The notes: a model not told the origin generated them from the sequence alone. A stretch of 64,000 nucleotides of DNA from CAZHHH01 sp052400685 (GCA_052400685.1 JBQTGJ010000013.1), one strand, 5' to 3'; positions 36,430 to 45,980 are shown, numbered from the stretch's first letter. Made by a program: numbers and translations.

Positions 36430-36585
36430 TAATTCAAATTAATCAATAAATTCGCTGTCTGCTTTACAACCTCCTGCCAGCATTCCGACATTACAAAGTC
36501 CGATCATGATGAAATCTCTCTGCAATATCAATAATCGCGACATATGTATCTTTTAACAAATCGTTAGTGTCCAGACGGAGTATCT
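36430..36585 (-). pseudogene. Decayed protein-coding remnant
   Basis: On the minus strand one frame reads ILRLDTNDLLKDTYVAIIDI then AERFHHDRTL and a stop; after a +1 shift it continues FVMSECWQEVVKQTANLLIN. Both parts have protein-like composition, whereas neither frame is open for long. This fits a frameshifted, truncated gene. Family not recognised. Judged by eye only. Confidence 0.35.
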
Positions 36586-36718
36586 TCTTCTAGCCCTGCC
36601 TACAACAATTTTATAATAACAAATTTAGAAATAATAGCGGCGGATAAAAATGAAACAAGGTCTAAAATGTTTATAAAATAATAAGGTAATAATGAATAGC
36701 AATAGTTCATATACAGCC

Positions 36719-36758
36719 AAAAAAAGATGCAATCCCACAAAGGCGATTGCATCTTTTT
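36719..36758 (-). terminator. Rho-independent terminator after the POT transporter gene
   Basis: 14-bp stem AAAAAGATGCAATC/GATTGCATCTTTTT around a 10-nt loop, 41 bp past the transporter stop. Confidence 0.9.
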
Positions 36759-36798
36759 TTAACATAAAAAATTCTAATAAAATTCTCAGTTCACCTCA

Positions 36799-38895
36799 TT
36801 AATGTTCGCCATGCATCCATTTTTTCAGGACAGGAGAAATCAACAACACAACAAAGCCCACTGAAATAGCTACAAGAAACAGGTAATAAAAGACCTTACT
36901 GTAAATATGAATTGTTTTGGAAGGACCAACAAATGTATTCAGAACATTTCCAAAGCCTATATAGCCGACCTTAGACTCCTTAACAACCTGCAAATTGATC
37001 TTTTCGCCGCCTGGCATGAAGAAATTATTCATAACATTGATGGTACTCTTTGACTTTTTAATAGCTGTGGCCATAGGCACTTTCACATTCATTTCAGCCT
37101 GAACCAATGTTGGTTGCAACACACGATGATCATCAACAGTCACAATCAGAGCCACATTATGACGACGGGTCGGCACATCCGTTTCAAACACCTCATACTG
37201 CAAGGTATCAACCAAAGGAAATACCATTGCCGAATCAGGAACCGATGCCTGATAACGGACGGTGTCGCCGGTTACCGTGATATTTCCATATTTCGTTTTC
37301 GGTTCAAAATTAATGGTTGTCAAATCACCAGTGGGATCAAGATAAGGCACACGCAAATTCACATCAACAGCCTCACCCGGCTTCACAGCCCGATAAATGT
37401 TAAAAACATCGGGTTTTATAAACTCAGCTTCATCCACCTCTTTAGTCACATCAATATTCACTTTAAGCGGTTTCGAATAAAGCGTATCGCCTTCGTTCAC
37501 ATAGTAAGAACGTAATAACACCTCATCGCGTCCTTTAAAACCGGATTTTGCCTCATAAGAAAGGCCGGTCTCCATAAATTGTTCGGTTGATGTAAGCTTT
37601 GCAATCGTACCACCAAGATACTGAGCCATCGCAGTAGATAAAAACCAGGCACCCATAATCATGGCAACCAAACGAGCCGGAGCCAGTCGTGTTACCATTG
37701 ACAAACCGACCGGCGACAAACAAAGTTCACCCATGGTATGCAACATATAACCAAGGAAAAGGAATAACATAGAAACCTTACCATCGTCACCAGCTAAGGA
37801 AGCGCCAAGAACGAAAACCCCAAAACCAAGTCCCAGGTTAAACAACCCCATGGCAAATTTAACCGCTGTATTAGGTTCTCTATTCCGCTTGGAAAGTGCT
37901 AACCACAAGGAAGAAAATATTGGTGCCAGCAAAATAATAAACAACGGATTAACCGACTGATAAACAGAAGTAGGAATGGTAAACCCAAAGATACTACGAT
38001 TCACATTCAAATCAGTAAACAGCGTAATGGAACTCCCGGCCTGCTCAAAGAAAGCCCAAAAGATGATGGTGAAAAAAGCCAAAATCAGAATCACCCATAT
38101 ACGCTCACGCTCTATTTTGCTCATTCGTATTGACATATAAATGATCCCTGCAAACACGATTACCACGAAAGGTGTCAGGAAATAATTCATCATATCATAA
38201 TGCCACAACAGCAGACCAATTAAAGGGATTGAAAGGAAAGTGCCGAGATAAATAAGGATTTCCTGACTTAAACCAGCAAACAAAGGCTTCCGTAACGATA
38301 CGGGATTTGGCGGAGTTCCATTGTCAGCATTAAAATATTTTTGTGCCGAAGAAAAAACGATTAAGCCCACAATCATACCGATACCGGCAAGGCCAAAACC
38401 GTAATGCCAACCAAAAATCTCACCCAACAGGCCACAGGTCAACGGCGAAAAAAATGCGCCAAGGTTTATACCCATATAAAAAATTGTAAAACCACCATCG
38501 CGGCGCGGGTCGCCCGGCTCATACAATTTACCTACCATGGACGAAATATTCGGCTTAAAAAAGCCGTTACCAATTATAATGAACGACAAACCACTATAAA
38601 AGAAAAACTCCGAACTAACGGTCATTAAAAAAAGGCCGACCGACATTAATGAGCCACCCAAAAAGATACTCTTCCGATAGCCAAGAATCTGATCCGCAAT
38701 TACACCTCCAATAAAAGGAGTTGCATAAACCAGAGCTGTGTAGGCCCCATAAATACCATAAGCCGCCGTATCGCCATACAGCATCTGGCGGGTCATGTAC
38801 AAAATAAGAAGGGCGCGCATGCCATAAAAGCTAAAGCGCTCCCACATTTCAGTAAAAAAAAGGTTATATAACCCCTTCGGATGACTGTTTCCCAT
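36799..38895 (-). CDS. POT/PTR-family proton-dependent oligopeptide transporter with large periplasmic insert
   Basis: 698 residues, longer than the ~450-500 of usual bacterial POTs. The N-terminal signature is intact: NLFFTEMWERFSFYGMRALL (the E-x-x-E/R-x-x-F proton-coupling segment) and the FYMGINLGAFFSPLTCG motif. Transmembrane helices fill residues 1-440. Residues ~440-660 form a soluble beta-rich insert (VKPGEAVDVNLRVPYLDP, TVTGDTVRYQASVPDSAMVF, HNVALIVTVDDHRVLQP), followed by the last helix (~665-690). Similar inserts occur in Bacteroidota POTs; function unknown. It imports di- and tripeptides using the proton gradient. Confidence 0.92.
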   Translation of the reverse strand: MGNSHPKGLYNLFFTEMWERFSFYGMRALLILYMTRQMLYGDTAAYGIYGAYTALVYATPFIGGVIADQILGYRKSIFLGGSLMSVGLFLMTVSSEFFFYSGLSFIIIGNGFFKPNISSMVGKLYEPGDPRRDGGFTIFYMGINLGAFFSPLTCGLLGEIFGWHYGFGLAGIGMIVGLIVFSSAQKYFNADNGTPPNPVSLRKPLFAGLSQEILIYLGTFLSIPLIGLLLWHYDMMNYFLTPFVVIVFAGIIYMSIRMSKIERERIWVILILAFFTIIFWAFFEQAGSSITLFTDLNVNRSIFGFTIPTSVYQSVNPLFIILLAPIFSSLWLALSKRNREPNTAVKFAMGLFNLGLGFGVFVLGASLAGDDGKVSMLFLFLGYMLHTMGELCLSPVGLSMVTRLAPARLVAMIMGAWFLSTAMAQYLGGTIAKLTSTEQFMETGLSYEAKSGFKGRDEVLLRSYYVNEGDTLYSKPLKVNIDVTKEVDEAEFIKPDVFNIYRAVKPGEAVDVNLRVPYLDPTGDLTTINFEPKTKYGNITVTGDTVRYQASVPDSAMVFPLVDTLQYEVFETDVPTRRHNVALIVTVDDHRVLQPTLVQAEMNVKVPMATAIKKSKSTINVMNNFFMPGGEKINLQVVKESKVGYIGFGNVLNTFVGPSKTIHIYSKVFYYLFLVAISVGFVVLLISPVLKKWMHGEH

Positions 38896-39042
38896 AATAG
38901 TATATTCGTTTGATTTTAATTCCTGCCCAAATTTGTCTATTGGGACGTTTTAAATCCTAATCGCCATAAAAATCAATAAAAAACTCCCAAAAATATAACA
39001 AATCGCAGGTTTTTTTTCTAACAATTGTCAGGTTTATAAAAA

Positions 39043-39070
39043 AAACGGATATCGTAACCGGTATCCGTCT
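39043..39070 (-). terminator. Rho-independent terminator after the universal stress protein gene
   Basis: ACGGATATCG (39045-39054) pairs with CGGTATCCGT (39059-39068) with one mismatch and a TAAC loop; the minus strand continues in a T-rich run. 24 bp past the stop. Confidence 0.75.
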
Positions 39071-39093
39071 ATCAAAAAAAATTATAAAACCCC

Positions 39094-39915
39094 TCAATTT
39101 TTAGGTAGTCCATGCAGTATTATCATGGGAAATTCGGGTTGTAACACCATCTTTTTTGTGATACTGGGATGAAATACTCTTTCAAAGAAGCTGTAATTGT
39201 ATCGTATCATTACCACCATATCGGCACCATTGTCACCTGCAAACGAACAGATGCCCTTACAAATATCTGAATCGTCGATAAAATGGAAACTCAACTTCAC
39301 ATCAGGGAAATAACCGGCAATAGTTTCCTCGGCTTCCAGACGATTGATGTACTCGTCTTCCAATACATTTACAAACATGAGTTCAGCATTAAGATACCTC
39401 ACCAATTCAAACAACGGAAGCGCAATGTTATCATCGATTGTTTTCAAATCGGTTGCAAACACCAATTTTTTCGGTTTTCGATAAGAACAAGTACGCGGCA
39501 CAACAATAAGTGGCATATTAATGTGCCTGATAACGTCGAAAGCGTTACTTCCCAAAAGAAAATTTTCCAAAGCGCTTTCTCCACGACAGCCAAGAATCAC
39601 CATATCGGGCATCAAACCAGCCTCTGACATTTCCATTCGAAGCACCTCTATCAGAGACCCATAACGTGATATTAAATGAATGCGAACATTGGGAAATTGA
39701 CGATGAAGAATAGACAACTCTTTTTTTAATCCCTTTTGGCTCTCCTCAGCCATTTCATCTTTCACCTGCATGATGTATGGACTACCGCTAAACTCAACAT
39801 CAAAGGCATGAAAAAGATAAAACTCTGCTTTTTTTTCCTGAAACATCTGAATACCATATACCGCAGCATTTCGGGCCGTTTCGGAAAAATCGGTTAAAAG
39901 AACAATGCGTTTCAT
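39094..39915 (-). CDS. Universal stress protein with two UspA domains
   Basis: 273 residues, two tandem Usp folds. First domain: KRIVLLTDFSETARNAAVYG at the start, and ILGCRGESALENFLLGSNA carrying the G-x2-G-x9-G(S/N) nucleotide-binding pattern. Second domain from ~145 (KKLVFATDLKTIDDN) ends HPSITKKMVLQPEFPMIILHG. Family members respond to stress and many bind ATP; the first domain retains the pattern, the second looks less complete. Cytoplasmic, monocistronic. Confidence 0.9.
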   Translation of the reverse strand: MKRIVLLTDFSETARNAAVYGIQMFQEKKAEFYLFHAFDVEFSGSPYIMQVKDEMAEESQKGLKKELSILHRQFPNVRIHLISRYGSLIEVLRMEMSEAGLMPDMVILGCRGESALENFLLGSNAFDVIRHINMPLIVVPRTCSYRKPKKLVFATDLKTIDDNIALPLFELVRYLNAELMFVNVLEDEYINRLEAEETIAGYFPDVKLSFHFIDDSDICKGICSFAGDNGADMVVMIRYNYSFFERVFHPSITKKMVLQPEFPMIILHGLPKN

Positions 39916-39958
39916 AAGGCCAATTATTAACGATTAAACATTGTATTTATGCTAACGA

Positions 39959-40056
39959 GAAAAGTCCTATTTCGATGTTATACTTGTCCTAAAATGACCA
40001 TTTATACCAGTAACATCAGTTTTTTCAAACTTCAGAAACCCCAAATTTGGACTTCC
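39959..40056 (+). repeat. ~100-bp dispersed repeat, copy B
   Basis: Starts GAAAAGTCCTATTTCGATG, core TATACTTGTCCTAAAATGAC, ends TTTGGACTTCC. The outer ends can pair (GAAAAGTCC with GGACTTCC). Confidence 0.7.
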
Positions 40057-40122
40057 CTGCTTAAACTCCCGACTTATGGATAAACACTATTAAATAGCAT
40101 CTTTAAGTTACAACAATAAAAT

Positions 40123-40341
40123 ATGAAATACCAGTTCCTTAAAATAAAAATACGGCAGGCGATGGAAAATCAAAGCACATCTCAATATCGTGCTTACAAA
40201 CAAAATACAACTCCTGCGTTACACCTGATTTCAAAATACTCATTTACAACAGAATACACACAACAATCAAGCTCCAAAAGCCTTAAAAATGAAGTTTATG
40301 TTTATGAATCAGAGTTTTCGGGCCAACACCAGACGGATTAA
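40123..40341 (+). CDS. Possible small hypothetical protein (72 residues)
   Basis: The only plus-strand ORF between the universal stress protein and NUDIX genes, and it overlaps no other gene. Composition (rich in S, T, Q, K, E, Y) is protein-like, but there is no ribosome-binding site, signal or recognised motif. It lies just after repeat copy B. Treat as uncertain. Confidence 0.25.
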   Translation: MKYQFLKIKIRQAMENQSTSQYRAYKQNTTPALHLISKYSFTTEYTQQSSSKSLKNEVYVYESEFSGQHQTD

Positions 40342-40359
40342 TGCTCCAAGAATCATTCA

Positions 40360-40893
40360 TTATAAATCAATATTGAACCTTTGTTCATAGATTTTTACCA
40401 AACGGCGTATAGAAGCGCTACTGATAGCGTCATAATCAATATCCTTAAAGGCAAAAAATTCATATCCTGCAACATCGTCACTCGGGGAGATGTGACCAAA
40501 ATCCGCCACTTTGCAGATAAATCCAAAATCAGTCGTAAAAACCGAATAACCGGAAAAAATATATTCATTCGGGAAAGAACCCAGATACTGCGTCTCAGCT
40601 ATTTCCAGATTCAGTTCTTCTTTCACCTCACGGCGCAAAGCCACTTCGGCAGCTTCTCCCGGATCCACAAAACCACCGGGCAAATCAAGCATCCCCTTAC
40701 AAGGCTCAAACGCCCGATATGTCAACAACAACTCATTCTGATCGTTAACAATCAACGCCGCCACTGCGGCAGCCGAATTTATAAAAAAATGAAACCCACA
40801 ATCGTCACATTTAAACGACTTAAAATCCATGGCAGGAAATTTCCCCGAACCGCAACGCGGACAATACTTAATAACTTCAGATGGATGTGTCAT
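40360..40893 (-). CDS. NUDIX hydrolase with N-terminal zinc ribbon
   Basis: 177 residues. Residues ~10-35 form a zinc ribbon (CPRCGSG … CDDCGFHF). The Nudix box follows as GGFVDPGEAAEVALRREVKEE ending ELN, close to the GX5EX7REUXEEXGU consensus, with Asn in place of the final Gly. The arrangement resembles NADH pyrophosphatase-type or ADP-ribose-type Nudix proteins, but the substrate cannot be told. LLTYRAFEPCKGMLDLPGG is the substrate-side strand typical of the fold. Cytoplasmic, monocistronic. Confidence 0.92.
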   Translation of the reverse strand: MTHPSEVIKYCPRCGSGKFPAMDFKSFKCDDCGFHFFINSAAAVAALIVNDQNELLLTYRAFEPCKGMLDLPGGFVDPGEAAEVALRREVKEELNLEIAETQYLGSFPNEYIFSGYSVFTTDFGFICKVADFGHISPSDDVAGYEFFAFKDIDYDAISSASIRRLVKIYEQRFNIDL

Positions 40894-40970
40894 TATAGTT
40901 TAATTTTAAATTTCCCGACCAACAAAATTCACTTGACCAGCTCACCCAAGCATGCTATTAAGGGCTTGCA

Positions 40971-41072
40971 GGAAAAATCCAAATTCTGCGTTACGCTTAT
41001 CCTCAAAATGGTCATTTACTCCGGTAAAATAACAATTTTCGAGTCGTGGAGGCATTAAAAATGCAACTTTCC
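40971..41072 (+). repeat. ~100-bp dispersed repeat, copy C
   Basis: Starts GGAAAAATCCAAATTCTGCG, core TTATCCTCAAAATGGTCATT, ends AATGCAACTTTCC. Preceded by GGCTTGCA, as copies E and F are preceded by CTTGCA. The surrounding 40894-41367 region holds no gene. Confidence 0.8.
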
Positions 41073-41367
41073 TATCTGCCACAAAACGTTTCGGACAAGC
41101 ACTCAATAAAAAACAACTACGGAATCCGGTTCATGCATTGCAAGAAAATTTCATTTAATAAAAAGGAAAGTCCATGCAGATTGTCAAAAATATATTTTTA
41201 TTCACAGAATGCCGTATTTTAGCGCCCTTCAATCCGAACCAAAAAAAAGAATCTTCGTAGAGACAAGACAGACCAAAAAAAATCAGAGATAATTGACAGT
41301 ATCAACTATACAAACCATATCAATCACAACGTTTCATCCAATCTGTACCAATAAATAATCATTTCCG

Positions 41368-42765
41368 ATGAGATCAACACTACGACTAACAATCTTATTT
41401 TCAATTGCATGTATAATAGTAACATCGTGTGCATCAAAAAAATACATGAAACAAGCCAATCAGTACGAATCAGCAGGACTGTATGAAGAGGCCGCCGATC
41501 TTTATATCCGGTCACTTCAGGCCAACAGCGATAACATGGAATCAAAAGTCGGACTAAAAAAGACAGGACAACTGGCCCTCGATAATAAACAAAAACAATT
41601 TTCACAACTCTACCAATCGCGGCAAACCAAAGAAGCTGTTTACGCTTATATTGATGCAGAGAATTACCTTCGGCAAGCTGAATCATTGGGTGTTTATCTA
41701 AACTTTGATCAAACAAACAGATCCCATTTCGAGGAAGTAAAAACAATCTATCTGGATAAGCTCTATAAAGAAGGAGTCAACTATCTTCAGCAGGAAAACT
41801 TTATGATGGCAGAACCCCTATTGGGCGAAATCAGGAATATTGATAACAGTTACAAAGACACCCGGGAACAATGGATTATCGCCAGATATGAACCTATATA
41901 CAGGGATGGTATCAACTTTACGTCCACCGGTCTTAATAGGAAAGCTTATTACGCTTTTGATCAGGTGCTTCGTGGCGCCGGCGGGTACAAAGACGCTGTT
42001 TCGTTGCGGGAAAAAGCGCTTCACAAAGCCACCATCACAATAGCATTGGTTCCGTTTTTTACCTCCAACCAATCTCAAAATACAACGGCCGAACAATTAC
42101 AAAGCCACACCATCAGTGCAGTATCCAACCTAAAAACGCCCTTTTACCGGGTTATTTACGATCCGGTTATTAACAGTTTCGGAAAACTCAATTTCATCAC
42201 AGAGCCTATGTTGGCGATTCAATTGATGAAAGCCGCTGGCCTAAAATTATCCACAAATTATCTCTTAACAGCCAAAATAACCACCTGCACACAATTCACC
42301 AATCCGGTTAAAAATATTCCACAAAAAGCGTATCTAAAAATAACGAAAAATCGCACCACCGAGTCGGGCGAACGGGAGAGTTACCAGACATATGAAAAGG
42401 TCTACTATAATCAACAAAAAGGAAATAGTGGAGCGTCTTTGTCCATCAGCTATATGCTCATTAATATTGAAACAAACGAAGTTCTGGTATCCAATGTTTT
42501 TAATGGCTCCGACGCCGACGAAACACTATCGGCTTCTTTTGACGGTAACTACAAAAATCTGGTTCCAGGTACCTGGAAGTATTCATCAAAAAAAGATCCA
42601 ATGGACAGAATGGTAACCAGCACAACGGCCATCAATCAGCTAAGAAAAAGCTTTAACACAAAATCAAAAGAAATAATTTCAGGAAATAAATTGATGGAAA
42701 ATTTAATCATTCAGGCAACAATAGCTATGGCCTCCGACATCGAACGCTTTAACCCGGAAAAATAA
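41368..42765 (+). CDS. Hypothetical lipoprotein with tetratricopeptide-like N-terminus
   Basis: 465 residues. Signal peptide and lipobox (IVTSC) then ASKKYMKQANQYESAGLYEE, a TPR-like helical pair, with further helical pairs at ~85-200 (GVNYLQQENFMMAEPLLGEI, NRKAYYAFDQVLRGAGG). The second half (~210-450) is beta-rich (TIALVPFFTSNQSQ, NYLLTAKITTC, YMLINIETNEVLVSNVFNG, FDGNYKNLVPGTW), like lipoproteins that assemble or report on secreted components. No family named with confidence. Monocistronic; promoter not identified. Confidence 0.75.
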   Translation: MRSTLRLTILFSIACIIVTSCASKKYMKQANQYESAGLYEEAADLYIRSLQANSDNMESKVGLKKTGQLALDNKQKQFSQLYQSRQTKEAVYAYIDAENYLRQAESLGVYLNFDQTNRSHFEEVKTIYLDKLYKEGVNYLQQENFMMAEPLLGEIRNIDNSYKDTREQWIIARYEPIYRDGINFTSTGLNRKAYYAFDQVLRGAGGYKDAVSLREKALHKATITIALVPFFTSNQSQNTTAEQLQSHTISAVSNLKTPFYRVIYDPVINSFGKLNFITEPMLAIQLMKAAGLKLSTNYLLTAKITTCTQFTNPVKNIPQKAYLKITKNRTTESGERESYQTYEKVYYNQQKGNSGASLSISYMLINIETNEVLVSNVFNGSDADETLSASFDGNYKNLVPGTWKYSSKKDPMDRMVTSTTAINQLRKSFNTKSKEIISGNKLMENLIIQATIAMASDIERFNPEK

Positions 42766-42918
42766 ACAACAATGCAAAAAACATCTTTTGTCAAAAAAAA
42801 CAGGGCATTAAAACGTTATTCGAGGATGACAATTATTGCATTAAACGAAAAACATCATTACACCTCAACTCTTAACATCAATTAACGAGATTTTAATGAT
42901 TTTCACCGATTTACGCCT

Positions 42919-42926
42919 TACCTTTG
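42919..42926 (+). promoter_or_regulatory. TACCTTTG -7 promoter element of a candidate small RNA
   Basis: Exact match to TAnnTTTG, with an AT-rich region but no perfect TTTG 19 bp upstream. A transcript would start near 42932. Confidence 0.5.
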
Positions 42927-42931
42927 TCGTA

Positions 42932-43014
42932 GATTTTTTTTCATAGATTTGGATTTGGTTAACAAAGGCTGATTTAAGGGGAAAGGGCAGATTTTTAATC
43001 TGTCCTTTTTTTTT
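42932..43014 (+). ncRNA. Candidate ~80-nt small RNA or leader ending in an intrinsic terminator
   Basis: Begins just downstream of the TACCTTTG box and ends in AAAGGGCAGATT-TTT-AATCTGTCCTTT followed by nine T residues, a good plus-strand terminator. The distance box-to-terminator is only about 80 nt and there is no ORF on the plus strand. It could instead be an attenuated leader of the cytidylate-kinase-like gene at 43157. No Rfam family recognised. Confidence 0.5.
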
Positions 43015-43156
43015 TGCCATTACATCATTTTTTTGTAAATTTCTGCGACAAAATTCAACATACCGAATGCGACAAACCCGTTTGTATAAAAAAGCAAACA
43101 CGGTGTTACATCAGACTTTGATAAACCTATTTATTTACGGATGAAAATCTAAAACG

Positions 43157-43858
43157 ATGGATAACCTTTTCCTAAAATACATGAAAGAACGGACAGGGAA
43201 AAAAAAGAGCAGCGGACCAAACTTCGATGTTCCCGGCCCCGTCATTTCCATCTCTCGAGAATTTGGATGTCCAGCTGCCCGGATAGCAAACAAATTAAGC
43301 ATTGCGCTCACCCAAAAAAACATGGCTCAGGAAAAAAAACTTCCCTGGCGTTGGATCAGCAAAGAAATTATTGAAGAATCAGCCAAAGAGTTAAACCTCT
43401 CAGCTGATTTAACGCAAGATTTATCAGATTATAAAACGCGAGGCTTCTTTGAAAATGTAGCGCTATTTTTCTCCGATGAGTTTTACCCAAGCGACGTTAA
43501 AATAAAAAACACCATTGCCAGATTTATATACAACGCAGGCGCCGAAGGTAACGTTATCATTGTAGGTCGTGCGGCAGAGTCCATTACCAAAAACTTTGAG
43601 AAATCCTTTCACATAAAATTACAGGCACCCATCGAATGGCGGGCCAAACAAATTTCCAAAGAAAAAGGGATTAGTCTGGCAGATGCACGCAAAGAAGCAT
43701 TTGAAATGGATAAACGTCGAAACCAATTTCGGAGATATTTTGAAAAAGAACGACCCGACATAGATTTTTTCGATGTCTTTTTTAATTGCGCCACCATGAC
43801 CGACGAAGAGATTATTGAAATGGTCATCATACTGGCCGAAAGCAAAGGCTTTGTATAA
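43157..43858 (+). CDS. Cytidylate kinase-like family protein
   Basis: 233 residues. VISISREFGCPAARIANKL is the modified P-loop region of the family, in which the canonical GxxGxGKS is replaced. WISKEIIEESAKEL, NVIIVGRAAESI and the lid-like segment KQISKEKGISLADARKEA with MDKRRNQFRRYF complete the fold. Related proteins are annotated as cytidylate kinase-like; whether this one phosphorylates CMP is uncertain given the altered phosphate loop. Cytoplasmic. Converges with the fructosamine kinase gene, one base apart. Confidence 0.85.
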   Translation: MDNLFLKYMKERTGKKKSSGPNFDVPGPVISISREFGCPAARIANKLSIALTQKNMAQEKKLPWRWISKEIIEESAKELNLSADLTQDLSDYKTRGFFENVALFFSDEFYPSDVKIKNTIARFIYNAGAEGNVIIVGRAAESITKNFEKSFHIKLQAPIEWRAKQISKEKGISLADARKEAFEMDKRRNQFRRYFEKERPDIDFFDVFFNCATMTDEEIIEMVIILAESKGFV

Positions 43859-43859
43859 A

Positions 43860-44711
43860 CTACACATATTGCCGCATCAATGAAAGTGTTTGAGCCAAAT
43901 AGCCGGCACCAAACATATTCAAATGATTCATGACGTGATATAAAGTATAAACACCCTGACGATAGTCGGCACCATCGGGTAAAGGCCACTCTTCGAGGTA
44001 AGCGCGATAAAAGGTTTCAGAAAAACCGCCAAACAAGCGAGTCATAGCCAGATCAGCTTCGCGGTGTCCATAATATATTGCGGGATCGATAAGTACCGGT
44101 TGTCCCGGCTCATCAACCAGATAATTGCCGCCCCACAAATCGCCATGGAGTAATGAAGGCGGCTCCTCACTCCCCTTTAGTATTTCAGGGAGTCTCGACT
44201 CTAAACGACAGAATAACTGCTTGAATGTATCGGTAACATAACCATTACGTTCGGCCAGTTGGTATTGAAATAACAAACGCTTGTTAAAATAAAAATCGGC
44301 CCATTGCTGCACCTCATCTCCAACGGCTTTATTTAACTGAGGTGTAGTACCAATATAATTATCTTCATTCCATCCAAAAGCAATCCGGGTGTGACGATGC
44401 ATTTGCGCCAGCTGACGACCAAAATCTTCAAAAAAACAGTTTCCTTTTCTTCCCGGTGAGATATACTCAATCATAAGCATCCCGGCATCAGCAAAAATAA
44501 CATCAGGCACTCTAATAACGCCAGTCCTTTTCAACTCGCGAAGACCATTGGCTTCATTTAGCGACATCCCCGGAAGCGCTGATTCTTTAACCACGAGTTG
44601 ACGCCCTGACACTGTTTTAACGAATTGGGTATTGGCAATACATCCTCCCCCAAGGCTTGTAACAGAAGAGATCTCTTCATTCAGCAGTTCGGTCAATTGT
44701 TGTTCATTCAT
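43860..44711 (-). CDS. Fructosamine/ketosamine-3-kinase family protein
   Basis: 283 residues from ATG 44711 (an upstream ATG at 44726 adds only five residues). Protein-kinase-like fold: LGGGCIANTQFVKTVSGRQL with the glycine loop, VVKES Lys, LMIEYI hinge, LLHGDLWGGNYLVD catalytic loop, VLIDPAIYYGHREADLAMTR metal-binding Asp segment. The family phosphorylates ketosamines formed by protein glycation so they break down. Full-length and typical. Cytoplasmic. Confidence 0.93.
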   Translation of the reverse strand: MNEQQLTELLNEEISSVTSLGGGCIANTQFVKTVSGRQLVVKESALPGMSLNEANGLRELKRTGVIRVPDVIFADAGMLMIEYISPGRKGNCFFEDFGRQLAQMHRHTRIAFGWNEDNYIGTTPQLNKAVGDEVQQWADFYFNKRLLFQYQLAERNGYVTDTFKQLFCRLESRLPEILKGSEEPPSLLHGDLWGGNYLVDEPGQPVLIDPAIYYGHREADLAMTRLFGGFSETFYRAYLEEWPLPDGADYRQGVYTLYHVMNHLNMFGAGYLAQTLSLMRQYV

Positions 44712-44767
44712 ACAACACACTATCACATAAATTCGAAACGGATCTTGCTTTATTTAGCATTTGTCAA

Positions 44768-44866
44768 TAAAAGATCAACTACTTTGTTACGCTTGCACTC
44801 AAAAATAGTTATTCACATCAGTAGAATCAAGATTTTGAGCTGCGTAAGTCTTAAAATTGAACGTTC
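44768..44866 (+). repeat. ~100-bp dispersed repeat, copy D (diverged)
   Basis: TTGTTACGCTTGCACTCAAA aligns with the GCGTTATGCTTATCCTCAAA core of the other copies; ends AAAATTGAACGTTC. The most diverged of the full-length copies. Confidence 0.6.
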
Positions 44867-44984
44867 TATAACAAATTCTGATTATGCAAAAGGACACAAA
44901 TAACACAAAATACCATCGTTAATCAAACAATACTTACCCATATAAATAATGCTGAATTAATTATTTTTACAAAAAAGGGGAAAA

Positions 44985-45980
44985 ATGAATCAAACAAAAA
45001 ACAACCGACTGATATTATTCATCTTTTCAGGACTGATTATGGCTAATATAATAAAAGGCCAAACGTTTTCTGCCGACACCTCATTCAACATCAGAAGTGA
45101 ATACAAAAAACAGATTAAATATTATCCAGATATAGAAGTTGCAACTGTTGGCGACACCAGCGAACTGAGCATTCTCCGCGACATAGAATACCTCCAACTT
45201 GACAAACACGCACTACATCTCGACATTATTCGCCCCAAACAGAAACAACAGAAAACGCGGTTACCGGTCATTATATTTATTCACGGAGGCGGTTGGCGCA
45301 GTGGCAATAAAACAATGGAACACCCGTTGGCTTTCGAAATGGCACGAAGAGGGTATGCGTGTGTATGTGTAGAATATCGCTTATCGACAGAAGCGGTCTA
45401 CCCGGCGGCAGTAGAGGATATCATCACAGCTATCCGATGGGTTCGGATCCATTCCAAACAATACGGTTTTCATCCCAACCAAATTGTTTTAGAAGGCACT
45501 TCATCTGGCGGGCAATTAGCAGCATTGATTGGCACCATTAACGAATCCCAAAAAATATATAACGTACCCAATTACGCCCATGTTTCAGAAAAAGTACAAG
45601 GCGTAATAAATATTGACGGCGTTTTAGCCTTTATCCATCCCGAGTCAGGCGAAGGCAAAGACAAACCAGGCAAGCCCTCGGCAGCGACGTTGTGGTTCAA
45701 CTCAACCGTCGGCGAAAACCCTGCGGTTCGCTATGAAGCATCAGCACTCACTTATGTCAACAAAAAATCAGCTCCAATGTTATTCATCAACAGCTCTATA
45801 CCACGCTTTCATAGCGGCCGGAATGACATGATTAAAGAAATGAACCGATACGGCATTGCGACCAAAGTATATGAACATGAGCACTGCATGCATACATTCT
45901 GGTTATTTCACCCCTGGTTTAACCAAACAGCAGATTGGATGGATCATTTCCTGAAAGATCAATTGAAATTTAAACCGTAA
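44985..45980 (+). CDS. Secreted alpha/beta-hydrolase esterase (BD-FAE-like)
   Basis: 331 residues with a signal peptide (~25 residues, ending IIKGQ). Oxyanion-hole segment FIHGGGWRSGNK, nucleophile elbow GTSSGGQLAAL, and a late His in HEHCMHTFWLF with Asp/Glu nearby. The HGGGW lineage includes lipases, carboxylesterases and feruloyl or acetyl-xylan esterases that act on plant polysaccharides. Substrate not determinable. Convergent with the Sua5 operon, sharing a terminator. Confidence 0.87.
   Translation: MNQTKNNRLILFIFSGLIMANIIKGQTFSADTSFNIRSEYKKQIKYYPDIEVATVGDTSELSILRDIEYLQLDKHALHLDIIRPKQKQQKTRLPVIIFIHGGGWRSGNKTMEHPLAFEMARRGYACVCVEYRLSTEAVYPAAVEDIITAIRWVRIHSKQYGFHPNQIVLEGTSSGGQLAALIGTINESQKIYNVPNYAHVSEKVQGVINIDGVLAFIHPESGEGKDKPGKPSAATLWFNSTVGENPAVRYEASALTYVNKKSAPMLFINSSIPRFHSGRNDMIKEMNRYGIATKVYEHEHCMHTFWLFHPWFNQTADWMDHFLKDQLKFKP

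Noticed and set aside
42865..43101. Minus-strand ORF of 78 codons
   Set aside because: Runs antisense through the promoter and terminator of the candidate small RNA; Lys-rich text reflects the A-runs.
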